Of a stretch of 9,685 nt of DNA, positions 1 through 6,297 are shown one piece after another; within the stretch, counting starts at the first letter, position 1, and every line of letters begins with the position of its first letter. The stretch covers positions 1 to 9,685 of the forward strand of contig JAVKFF010000030.1 of NCBI GenBank assembly GCA_040226215.1, given 5' to 3'. The notes under the pieces are model-generated. The model did no database searches, was not told the origin of the DNA, and worked only from the letters and a program-made list of their open reading frames with translations. Source of the DNA: JAVKFF01 sp040226215 (GTDB lineage Bacteria > Pseudomonadota > Alphaproteobacteria > DSM-16000 > Inquilinaceae). The translations under genes and the position numbers were made by a program.

Positions 1-620
<620 letters not shown>

Positions 621-624
621 GCCG

Positions 625-1383
625 GTGCTGAGCCGGGAGCAGCTGGAACGCTATGCCCGCCACATCCTGCTGAAGGATGTCGGCGGGCAGGGGCAGGCAC
701 GGCTGCTCGCGGCGAGGGTGCTTGTCGTGGGTGCCGGGGGGCTGGGGTCGCCCCTGGCGCTCTACCTCGCAGCGGCCGGGATCGGCACGATCGGCCTGGT
801 CGACGACGACGTGGTGGCGCTGTCGAACCTGCAGCGCCAGATCCTCCATGACATGGCGGGCATCGGCCGGCGCAAGACGGCAAGCGGGGCGGCACGGATC
901 GCCGCGCTGAACCCCGACGTCCGGGTGATCGCCCATGACGAGCGGCTGACCGCGGCCAATGTCGCCGGCCTGGTCGGCGGCTATGACCTGGTGGCCGATG
1001 GCAGCGACAATTTCGCCACCCGTTTCCTGCTGAACGATGCCTGCTATCGCGCCGGCCGCACCCTGGTCAGCGCGGCCATCCAGCAGTTCGACGGGCAGCT
1101 GTCGACGTTCAAGCCGCACCAGGGCGCGGACCTGCCCTGCTATCGCTGCCTGCACCCCGAACAGCCGCCGGAGGAGCTGGACGCGGCCTGCGTCGAGGCC
1201 GGCGTGCTGGGCGCCCTGGCCGGCGTGATGGGCAGCCTGCAGGCCACCGAGATCCTCAAGGAAGTGCTGCAGGTCGGCACCGGACTGGCCGGCCGGCTGC
1301 TGCTCTACGACGCGATGAATGCCGAGTTCCGCACCATCCGGCTGCGCCGCAATCCGGCCTGCCCGCTCTGCGGCACGGCATAG
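625..1383 (+). CDS. moeB: MoeB/ThiF/HesA-family adenylyltransferase (sulfur-carrier activating enzyme)
   Basis: E1-like enzyme that adenylates the C-terminal Gly-Gly of a small sulfur-carrier protein (MoaD or ThiS type) with ATP, for molybdopterin or thiamine synthesis. The 252 residues match the compact MoeB/ThiF length and carry no C-terminal rhodanese domain. Visible features are the nucleotide-binding loop GAGGLGSP (36-43), SNLQRQ (67-72) with R71, and DGSDNF (125-130). Zinc cysteine pairs are C172/C175 (CYRC) and C246/C249 (CPLC). C189 in ACVEAGVLG is at the conserved cysteine position. The start is GTG at 625, 4 nt after the cysK stop, with a GAGGG stretch at 609-613 inside cysK as a possible ribosome site. 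MoeB, ThiF and HesA cannot be told apart with certainty here. The cysK neighbour leaves open a role in sulfur transfer outside molybdopterin synthesis. Confidence 0.9.
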   Translation: MLSREQLERYARHILLKDVGGQGQARLLAARVLVVGAGGLGSPLALYLAAAGIGTIGLVDDDVVALSNLQRQILHDMAGIGRRKTASGAARIAALNPDVRVIAHDERLTAANVAGLVGGYDLVADGSDNFATRFLLNDACYRAGRTLVSAAIQQFDGQLSTFKPHQGADLPCYRCLHPEQPPEELDAACVEAGVLGALAGVMGSLQATEILKEVLQVGTGLAGRLLLYDAMNAEFRTIRLRRNPACPLCGTA

Positions 1384-1410
1384 GGCCTGCCGGCCGGCGA
1401 CGGGCCAGCG

Positions 1411-2400
1411 TCAGATCAGGTTGGCGATCACCCGGTCGGGCGGGGCATGCCCGTCGACGAAGGTCTTGAGGTTGATCAGCACCTTCTCGCCCATGTCGAT
1501 CCGGCCCTCCAGGGTGGCCGAGCCCATATGCGGCAGCAGCACCACATTGCCGAGTTCCAGGAGCTTCGGGTTCACCGCCGGCTCGTGCTCGAACACGTCC
1601 AGGCCGGCTCCGGCCAGTTCCTCCTTCCGGAGCTTGCGGGTCAGGGCGTTCTCGTCGATCACCTCGCCGCGCGAGGTGTTGACGATGTAGGCGCCGCGGG
1701 TGATCAGGTCCAGGCGCCGGGCCGACAGCAGATGGTAGGTGGCCGGGGTGTGCGGGCAATTGACCGAGATGATGTCCATCCGGGCGAGCATCTGGTCGAG
1801 GCTTTCCCAGTAGGTCGCCTCCAGTTCCTCCTCGACCTCCGGCGCGACCCGGTTGCGGTTGTGGTAGTGGATCGACAGGCCGAACGCCTTGGCGCGCCGC
1901 GCCACCGCCTGGCCGATGCGGCCCATGCCGATGATGCCCAGCCGCTTGCCCCAGATCCGCTTGCCCAGCATCCAGGTGGGCGACCAGCCGCCCCAGTCGC
2001 CGCCCCGCAACGCGTTCGCGCCTTCCAGCAGGCGGCGCGGCACCGCAAGAATCAGCGCCATTGTCATGTCGGCGGTGTCTTCGGTCAGCACGCCCGGCGT
2101 GTTGGTCACGGTGATGCCCCGGGCCCGCGCCGCGGCCAGGTCGATATGGTCGACGCCGGTGCCGAAACTGGCAATCAGCCTGAGGTTCGGATTGGCCTGG
2201 GCCAGGACGCCGGTATCGATCCGGTCGGTGACGGTCGGCACCAGGACATCGGCGGTCTTCACCGCCGCGGCCAGTTCGGCCTGCGACAGCGGATGATCGT
2301 CGACATTCAGGCGCGTATCGAACAGTTCCATCATGCGGGTCTCGATGGAGTCCGGCAGCTTCCGGGTGACGATCACCAGAGGCTTCTTGGAAGACGCCAT
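1411..2400 (-). CDS. D-2-hydroxyacid dehydrogenase, glyoxylate/hydroxypyruvate reductase type
   Basis: Cytoplasmic NAD(P)H-dependent oxidoreductase, probably reducing glyoxylate to glycolate and/or hydroxypyruvate to D-glycerate. The 329-residue length is normal for the family. The N-terminal substrate domain contains SFGTGVDHIDL (78-88). The Rossmann loop is GMGRIGQAVARR (158-169), preceded by the domain-bridging LTEDTADMTMALIL. The catalytic triad is visible as R244 in TSRGEVIDE, E273 in FEHEP and H291 in PHMGSATLEGR. HNRNR (180-184), after the second strand of the nucleotide fold, is basic and hints at NADPH preference; this is inference. A GAAGGA ribosome site lies about 10 nt before the ATG at 2400. 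The gene is convergent with moeB (27-nt gap) and divergent from the SH3-domain gene. Gene names in use are gyaR, ghrA/ghrB and grhA; I cannot choose among them by sequence alone. Confidence 0.92.
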   Translation of the reverse strand: MASSKKPLVIVTRKLPDSIETRMMELFDTRLNVDDHPLSQAELAAAVKTADVLVPTVTDRIDTGVLAQANPNLRLIASFGTGVDHIDLAAARARGITVTNTPGVLTEDTADMTMALILAVPRRLLEGANALRGGDWGGWSPTWMLGKRIWGKRLGIIGMGRIGQAVARRAKAFGLSIHYHNRNRVAPEVEEELEATYWESLDQMLARMDIISVNCPHTPATYHLLSARRLDLITRGAYIVNTSRGEVIDENALTRKLRKEELAGAGLDVFEHEPAVNPKLLELGNVVLLPHMGSATLEGRIDMGEKVLINLKTFVDGHAPPDRVIANLI

Positions 2401-2758
2401 GATTTCGATGTCCTTCGGCCGCTACTTGTCTTTCCCGCCTTCCCCCGGACCGCCATCGCCACGCCACGCCGCCGGGGCGGCGGCGCGACGCCAAAGCTGT
2501 CGATTCGTAATGCCATGCGCCTGGGATCGCAGCCCCGGCCCGCCGCATCCGATTTCCGGCGAAGCCGGCGCGGCGCCACGACCCGGTTGGGGTTAGCGTT
2601 CTCCTAGCAGATCGGTGCCGGGGCGACAATTGATCCGCGCCGGCCGCAAATCCCCATCCCGGATCCTGGCGCTTGACCGCGCCGGGACGGCGGGATACCA
2701 GCGCAACGGGTGCGGGGGCTGCAGGCGGCAGGACAGGGCAGCGAGGTATGGAGCTGCG
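2401..2758. other. Divergent intergenic region between the 2-hydroxyacid dehydrogenase and SH3 genes
   Basis: These 358 nt should hold the promoters of both flanking genes. No coding region is convincing: the plus-strand frame open from 2615 has no good ribosome site before 2759. Two small GC-rich inverted repeats are visible: CGCCGCC/GGCGGCG at 2467-2473 and 2479-2485, and CCGGC-GAA-GCCGG at 2556-2568. A TTGACC hexamer at 2673-2678 could be a -35 for the SH3 gene, but the matching -10 (around 2694-2700, GATACCA) is poor. No clear promoter was found for the minus-strand gene. Confidence 0.5.
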
Positions 2759-3370
2759 ATGACGAGGGCTGCGACAGGCGGTGCCGCAAGGGCGGCGGCC
2801 GGGCCGGGTAGGTCGCCCGCGGGCGATGGCAGGCGGCGCGGCAGGATCACCGTATCCGGAGCCATTGCCGCCTGGCTTCTCGCCGCCATCGTGCTGGCCG
2901 GCGGCTGGCCGCCAGGGGTCGCGGTGCAGGTCGCCGCAGGCGCTGCCGCCACCACCGGGCCGGTCACCGGCCGTGCCCTGCCGCGTTTCGCCAGCCTCGC
3001 CTCGGCCCGGGTCAACGCCCGTGCCGGCCCGGGTGTGGAATATCCGATCCGCTGGACCTATCAACGCCGCTTCCTGCCGGTCCTGATCGTTGCCGAATCG
3101 CAGAACTGGCGGAAGATCCGCGACCAAGACGGCGACGAATCCTGGGTGCATCACGCCCTGCTGTCGGGTCGCCGCTCCTTCCTGATCGAAGGCCGGATCG
3201 TATTGCTGCGATCGGAGCCCCATGCCGAGGCGCCGCCCCTGCTGCGGGCGGAACCCGGCGTCATGGGAGAGCTGGAGGGCTGCGACGACACCTGGTGCAG
3301 GGTCGTCCTGGCGGACCGCAAAGGCTACCTGCCGCGCGACAGGATCTGGGGCGTCACCGCCGACGAATAG
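2759..3370 (+). CDS. Bacterial SH3-domain protein, exported or membrane-anchored
   Basis: A 203-residue protein of the alphaproteobacterial SH3 (COG3807/DUF1058-like) type; such proteins act in the envelope, probably as cell-wall binding or scaffolding modules, with no defined reaction. A basic N-region (RRRGR, 26-30) precedes a hydrophobic segment at about 31-50, which is a signal peptide or single anchor. An alanine-rich stretch near 55-66 could contain a signal peptidase site. The first SH3-like repeat spans about 77-140 (ASARVNARAGPGVEYPIRW, then NWRKIRD and SWVHHALLSGRR). A second, more divergent one spans about 143-196 and carries C175 and C180, which could form a disulfide in the periplasm. 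The start at 2759 has GGAG 5 nt upstream; the frame stays open back to 2615 but without a comparable ribosome site. It ends 18 nt from the convergent DUF3501 gene. Confidence 0.8.
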   Translation: MTRAATGGAARAAAGPGRSPAGDGRRRGRITVSGAIAAWLLAAIVLAGGWPPGVAVQVAAGAAATTGPVTGRALPRFASLASARVNARAGPGVEYPIRWTYQRRFLPVLIVAESQNWRKIRDQDGDESWVHHALLSGRRSFLIEGRIVLLRSEPHAEAPPLLRAEPGVMGELEGCDDTWCRVVLADRKGYLPRDRIWGVTADE

Positions 3371-3388
3371 CCGGCGGCCACAGCCGCG

Positions 3389-3973
3389 TCAGTCGAAATC
3401 CGCAGCCAGGGCCTCGCGCACGGCGGGCGCGATGACGGCGATATGGCCGTAATGCGCATGGTCGATCGCAAGCAGCACCGGCGCACCGCCCTTGCGGAAC
3501 GCCGCCACCGCCGCCTCGTCGAACGGGAAGCGCATGAAATGCACCGACGAGGTCTTGCCGTCCGCCTTGGTGCGTTCGACATCCTCCTCCGGCACGGCCT
3601 GCACCGCGGTCTCGCCGATCCGGATGCTGATGGCCCGTTCCACGCCGCCGAGTTCCCGCAGCACCCGGTCGCGGCGGACGGAATCGTCGATCTCCAGCAT
3701 CATCGTCGCCACCAGCTCGCGGCCATTGGGCACCAGCGGCGAATAGGCCTGAAGCTCGTCGGCGATCTGCTCCTCGCCGCCCTTCTCGATGCGCAGCATC
3801 TCGTGGATCTGCCACCACATCGTGTCGTAGTTCTCGAAATAGAACATGGCGTAGGGCCCGACCTCGATCCGCCGCAGCCGCTTCTTTGCGATCAGGTCGG
3901 AGCGGCGCTCCTTGCGCACCTTCTCGAACGCCTCGGGCGACAGGATGTCCGCCCGCGTGATCTCGTGTTTCAT
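3389..3973 (-). CDS. DUF3501 family protein of unknown function
   Basis: A 194-residue soluble protein with no signal peptide, no membrane segment and no cysteine. I recognise it as the DUF3501 family, known mainly as a neighbour of rubrerythrin and GlpC-like Fe-S genes in Proteobacteria; no reaction is established. The densest conserved-looking blocks are FENYDTMWWQIHEMLRIEKGG (46-66), AYSPLVPNGRELVATMMLEID (76-96), SSVHFMRFPF (142-151) and AIDHAHYGHIAVI (169-181). H57, E58, E63, E94, H145, H172, H174 and H177 are candidate metal ligands; this is my inference. The ribosome site AAAGGA is 7 nt before the ATG. It follows the Fe-S gene by 57 nt on the same strand, so it is probably the last gene of the rbr operon. 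It is convergent with the SH3 gene. Confidence 0.85.
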   Translation of the reverse strand: MKHEITRADILSPEAFEKVRKERRSDLIAKKRLRRIEVGPYAMFYFENYDTMWWQIHEMLRIEKGGEEQIADELQAYSPLVPNGRELVATMMLEIDDSVRRDRVLRELGGVERAISIRIGETAVQAVPEEDVERTKADGKTSSVHFMRFPFDEAAVAAFRKGGAPVLLAIDHAHYGHIAVIAPAVREALAADFD

Positions 3974-4030
3974 CGATCGGTCCTTTCCGCGCCGCGGCAG
4001 ATGCCGGCGGCGGCGTCACCCGGCTTCGGC

Positions 4031-5371
4031 TCAGCGCAGGCCATAGGCCTTCGCGAACAACTCGATCGGGTGGTTGGATTCCCTGACCGGCGAGGGCCCG
4101 TCGCCCAGCCGGTCGATTCCCTGGATGATGTGCATGCCCGCCAGCGGGCATTCCGAGGCGATATAGGCCGCCTCCGCCTTCTTCGCCTGCCGCGCCACCG
4201 GCTTGCCGACCTTCAGCGCCACCTCGAAGAATTCCTTCTTCACGCCCCATGACCCGCCATGGCCCGAGCAGCGCTCGATCACGTCCAGCTTGGCGTCCGG
4301 GATCAGGCGCAGCATCTCGGCCGCCTTGGCGCCCATGTTCTGGGCGCGGGCATGACAGGCCAGGTGCAGCGCCACCTTGCCGTCCAGCGGCTGCAGGCCG
4401 TCGGCCAGGCCCTCCTTCTTGGCGATGTCCACGACATATTCCGTGACGTCGCGCGTCGCCGCCGACAGCTTCCGGACCATCTCGTCGTCCGGCAGGATCA
4501 GCGGCCATTCGAATTTCAGCATCAGTGCGCAGGACGGCACCAGGGCGACGATGTCAAAGCCCTGCTCCACCAGCGGAACGAGGGCGCGGCTGACCTCCCG
4601 CGCATGGGCGGCGACCCGCTCCAGGTCGCCCTGCTCCAGATGCGGCATGCCGCAGCAGCGCGGATATTCCACCCGGGTCTCCACGCCGTTGCGCGCCAGG
4701 ACGGCCTGCGTCGCGGTGCCGATAGCGGGGTTGTTGTAGTTCGCGAAACAGGTCGCATAGAGCACGGCCTTGCGTCCGAAAGCCGGCGCTTTGCGATTCA
4801 CCTCGGGCGGCGCTGCGGTCGCGCGCGCCTTGAACGTCCGGCCATGAAACTTCGGCAGCGCCGCCTCGCGATGCACGTCGAGCGCCTTTTCCATCGCCGG
4901 CCGGGTCACGCCATTGCCTTCGCGGTTCGCCCAGTTCGCCAAGGCCGGGACCATGCCGGCAAGCCGCCCGTTCCGGTCGGTCTCCGTCAGCTGCCGGTCG
5001 GCAAAGCCGCTGCCATGCGCCTTGAAGGCCGCATAGCGGTACCGCAGCATCAGGTGGGGGAAGTCGAGGTTGAATTCGTGCGGCGGCACATAGGGGCATT
5101 TGGTCATGAAGCAGAGGTCGCAGAGGGTGCAGGCGTCGACCACCGGCTTGAAGGCATCCGAACTGACGGAATCGAGCTCGCCGCTCTCCGATTCGTCGAT
5201 CAGGTCGAACAGGCGGGGAAAGCTGTCGCACAGATTGAAACAGCGCCGGCAGCCGTGGCAGATGTCGAAGACCCGTCGCAGCTCCTCGTCCAGCTTTGCA
5301 GGATCGGTGAAATCGGGATCGTCCCACGCAAGCGGATGACGGGTCGGCGCGTCCAGGCTGCCTTCAGACAT
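4031..5371 (-). CDS. GlpC/HdrD-like Fe-S protein with two 4Fe-4S motifs and CCG domains
   Basis: A 446-residue cytoplasmic electron-transfer protein of the heterodisulfide reductase D / GlpC-related family. It has no flavin-domain partner in this window. The first cluster motif is CHGCRRCFNLC (C38, C41, C44, C48). The second is CTLCDLCFMTKCP (C81, C84, C87, C92), with four rather than the usual three residues before the last cysteine. Two cysteine-rich CCG-like domains follow. The first has C208, the C239-C240-G pair and C281. The second has C339 in ACHAR, a CSGHGG sequence at 368-373 in place of CCG, and C408. The start at 5371 has AAGGAG 8 nt upstream; a longer frame reaches 5449 but lacks such a site. 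Linkage to rubrerythrin suggests it delivers electrons to, or matures, that diiron protein; this is inference. Confidence 0.88.
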   Translation of the reverse strand: MSEGSLDAPTRHPLAWDDPDFTDPAKLDEELRRVFDICHGCRRCFNLCDSFPRLFDLIDESESGELDSVSSDAFKPVVDACTLCDLCFMTKCPYVPPHEFNLDFPHLMLRYRYAAFKAHGSGFADRQLTETDRNGRLAGMVPALANWANREGNGVTRPAMEKALDVHREAALPKFHGRTFKARATAAPPEVNRKAPAFGRKAVLYATCFANYNNPAIGTATQAVLARNGVETRVEYPRCCGMPHLEQGDLERVAAHAREVSRALVPLVEQGFDIVALVPSCALMLKFEWPLILPDDEMVRKLSAATRDVTEYVVDIAKKEGLADGLQPLDGKVALHLACHARAQNMGAKAAEMLRLIPDAKLDVIERCSGHGGSWGVKKEFFEVALKVGKPVARQAKKAEAAYIASECPLAGMHIIQGIDRLGDGPSPVRESNHPIELFAKAYGLR

Positions 5372-5558
5372 GACGCGATCTCCTTCAGGATCCGATTTTT
5401 GCTTTTTGTCCCGGCCGCTGGCGCCCTGCCCATCGGTGCCCGGCCCCAACGATACCCGGCCACTGTGCGAGGTCGGGCACGGAAAGCCAACCGGGGAACT
5501 GTCACGGGGATTTCATGCGGCGCGCCGACGGCAGGCATGGCGGCGCGCAGGGCGCCGT

Positions 5559-5607
5559 CGCGGGGCCAGCCGCCGCCGGAACGATGCCGGCCGCAACTGG
5601 CCCCGCG
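5559..5607 (-). repeat. Strong hairpin between rbr and the Fe-S gene
   Basis: The arms CGCGGGGCCAG (5559-5569) and CTGGCCCCGCG (5597-5607) are perfect 11-bp inverted repeats. An inner stem, GCCGG (5575-5579) with CCGGC (5587-5591), can stack inside. In the minus-strand transcript it lies 27 nt after the rbr stop. No T-run follows, so it is not a canonical intrinsic terminator. It may instead protect the rbr mRNA 3' end or partly attenuate readthrough into the Fe-S gene. Confidence 0.6.
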
Positions 5608-5616
5608 GAACGCCTG

Positions 5617-5634
5617 TCCGACAGTGCCGTCGGA
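5617..5634 (-). repeat. Small hairpin directly after the rbr stop codon
   Basis: TCCGAC (5617-5622) and GTCGGA (5629-5634) form a perfect 6-bp stem with a 6-nt loop that abuts the rbr stop codon at 5635-5637. It is not followed by a T-run. With the larger hairpin 9 nt further on, it forms a two-hairpin cassette after rbr. Confidence 0.5.
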
Positions 5635-6048
5635 TCAGAGGGTGTCGAGCGCCTTCTGGAAACGCCCGGCATGGCTCTTCTCGGCCTTGGCCAGGGTCTC
5701 GAACCAGTCGGCGATCTCGTCGAAGCCTTCCTCGCGCGCGGTCCGCGCCATGCCCGGATACATGTCCGTATATTCGTGGGTCTCGCCCGCGATGGCGGCC
5801 TTCAGGTTGGCAGAGGTCTCGCCGATCGGCTCGCCCGTCGCCGGGTCGCCGACTTCGGCCAGGAATTCCAGATGGCCGTGCGCATGGCCGGTCTCGCCTT
5901 CAGCGGTCGACCGGAACACCGCCGCCACATCGTTGAAGCCTTCGACATCGGCCTTCTGGGCGAAATACAGATAGCGGCGGTTCGCCTGGCTCTCGCCGGC
6001 AAAAGCTTCCTTGAGGTTGTCGTGGGTCTTGGTGCCCGAAAGTGCCAT
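5635..6048 (-). CDS. rbr: Rubrerythrin-family diiron protein without a rubredoxin domain
   Basis: Ferritin-like diiron protein, probably an NAD(P)H-linked peroxidase that detoxifies hydrogen peroxide in the cytoplasm. The 137-residue length holds only the four-helix bundle; the C-terminal Cys4 rubredoxin domain of classical rubrerythrin is absent, and the protein has no cysteine at all. The expected metal ligands are all visible: E19 in AGES, E52 and H55 in GETGH, E89 and E92 in GETHE, and E123 and H126 in EKSH. The start at 6048 has an excellent GGAGGAG ribosome site; the frame is open upstream to 6219 but that part has no matching protein features. It lies between irr (upstream) and the Fe-S gene on the same strand. 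Because the built-in rubredoxin is missing, it needs an external electron donor; the neighbouring Fe-S protein is the obvious candidate. Confidence 0.92.
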   Translation of the reverse strand: MALSGTKTHDNLKEAFAGESQANRRYLYFAQKADVEGFNDVAAVFRSTAEGETGHAHGHLEFLAEVGDPATGEPIGETSANLKAAIAGETHEYTDMYPGMARTAREEGFDEIADWFETLAKAEKSHAGRFQKALDTL

Positions 6049-6064
6049 GATTCTCTCCTCCATT

Positions 6065-6138
6065 GATCCGCACACCGGCGCCGGCAGGGTTCCCCGCCCG
6101 GCCGTCGGTGCTGCTGCCGGCAGACGGATCCGCCGGTG
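6065..6138 (-). repeat. Structured rbr leader with competing stems
   Basis: Three inverted-repeat pairs lie just before the rbr ribosome site (6055-6061). They are GATCCG 6065-6070 with CGGATC 6125-6130, GCCGGCAG 6080-6087 with CTGCCGGC 6114-6121, and CACCGGCG 6073-6080 with CGCCGGTG 6131-6138. The first and third pairs cross, so they cannot both form as simple nested stems. The central 8-bp stem is compatible with either. This is structure seen in sequence; any regulatory role is inference. Confidence 0.5.
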
Positions 6139-6209
6139 ACGAAAGGCCTGTCTGCCGCGGCGCTCGACACGCAAGCGCCGGATGCCGCCGACAGGGCTTT
6201 CTGCCCGTT

Positions 6210-6238
6210 GATATGGCAACAGGCGCCGGACGGGTCAA
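6210..6238 (-). promoter_or_regulatory. Candidate sigma-70 promoter of rbr
   Basis: On the minus strand TTGACC (6233-6238) is a 5/6 match to the -35 hexamer. After a 17-bp spacer follows CATATC (6210-6215), a weak 3/6 match to the -10. Transcription would begin near 6203, giving a leader of about 155 nt. The poor -10 would suit a promoter needing an activator. Confidence 0.45.
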
Positions 6239-6241
6239 TAG

Positions 6242-6258
6242 TCTGGAAGAGTTCTAAA
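6242..6258. promoter_or_regulatory. Iron control element (Irr operator) upstream of rbr
   Basis: The sequence TCTGGAA-GAG-TTCTAAA fits the known ICE pattern TTTAGAA-N3-TTCTAAA: the right half is perfect, the left half differs at two positions, and the spacer is 3 nt. It lies in an AT-rich pocket of otherwise GC-rich DNA, between irr and rbr, 3 bp upstream of the putative -35. Irr itself is encoded next door. Confidence 0.65.
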
Positions 6259-6261
6259 TGT

Positions 6262-6274
6262 GCGAATGATTCGC
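6262..6274. promoter_or_regulatory. Fur/Mur-like inverted repeat beside the ICE
   Basis: GCGAAT-G-ATTCGC is a perfect 6-1-6 inverted repeat; with T at 6261 it is nearly a 7-1-7 site, the size and A/T-core style of Fur-family operators. Its centre is 18 bp from the ICE centre. Which protein binds it, if any, is unknown. Confidence 0.45.
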
Positions 6275-6277
6275 GCT

Positions 6278-6296
6278 GCCAGGCGCCGGGCCTGGC
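6278..6296 (-). terminator. Hairpin immediately after irr
   Basis: GCCAGG (6278-6283) and CCTGGC (6291-6296) form a perfect 6-bp stem with a 7-nt loop directly downstream of the irr stop codon. No T-run follows, so termination would be weak or Rho-assisted. It may separate irr transcription from that of rbr. Confidence 0.4.
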
Positions 6297-6297
6297 G

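Noticed and set aside
1384..1410. Bidirectional terminator between moeB and the dehydrogenase
   Set aside because: The 27-nt gap is GC-rich with short self-complementary GCCGGC parts but no stable hairpin with a T-run in either direction.
2467..2485. Intrinsic terminator or operator at the CGCCGCC/GGCGGCG repeat
   Set aside because: The 7-bp GC-only stem is within what is expected by chance in such GC-rich DNA and lies upstream of divergent genes, where no terminator is needed.
1447..2607. A 386-codon plus-strand frame opposite the dehydrogenase
   Set aside because: The dehydrogenase catalytic residues and Rossmann loop on the minus strand settle the coding strand; this is a mirror frame.
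1256..3223. A 655-codon open frame on the minus strand
   Set aside because: It overlaps the real dehydrogenase in another frame and the SH3 and moeB genes antisense; its Gly/Arg/Pro-rich translation has no family motif.
5372..5449. 26-residue N-terminal extension of the Fe-S protein
   Set aside because: AAGGAG lies 8 nt before the ATG at 5371, while the upstream start has no comparable site and the extra residues are low complexity.
4259..5974. A 571-codon plus-strand frame opposite the Fe-S protein and rbr
   Set aside because: The opposite strand carries clear cluster motifs, diiron ligands and ribosome sites; this frame has none.
6049..6219. N-terminal extension of rubrerythrin
   Set aside because: The GGAGGAG site directly before 6048 and the family N-terminus fix the start; the upstream part is leader and promoter.
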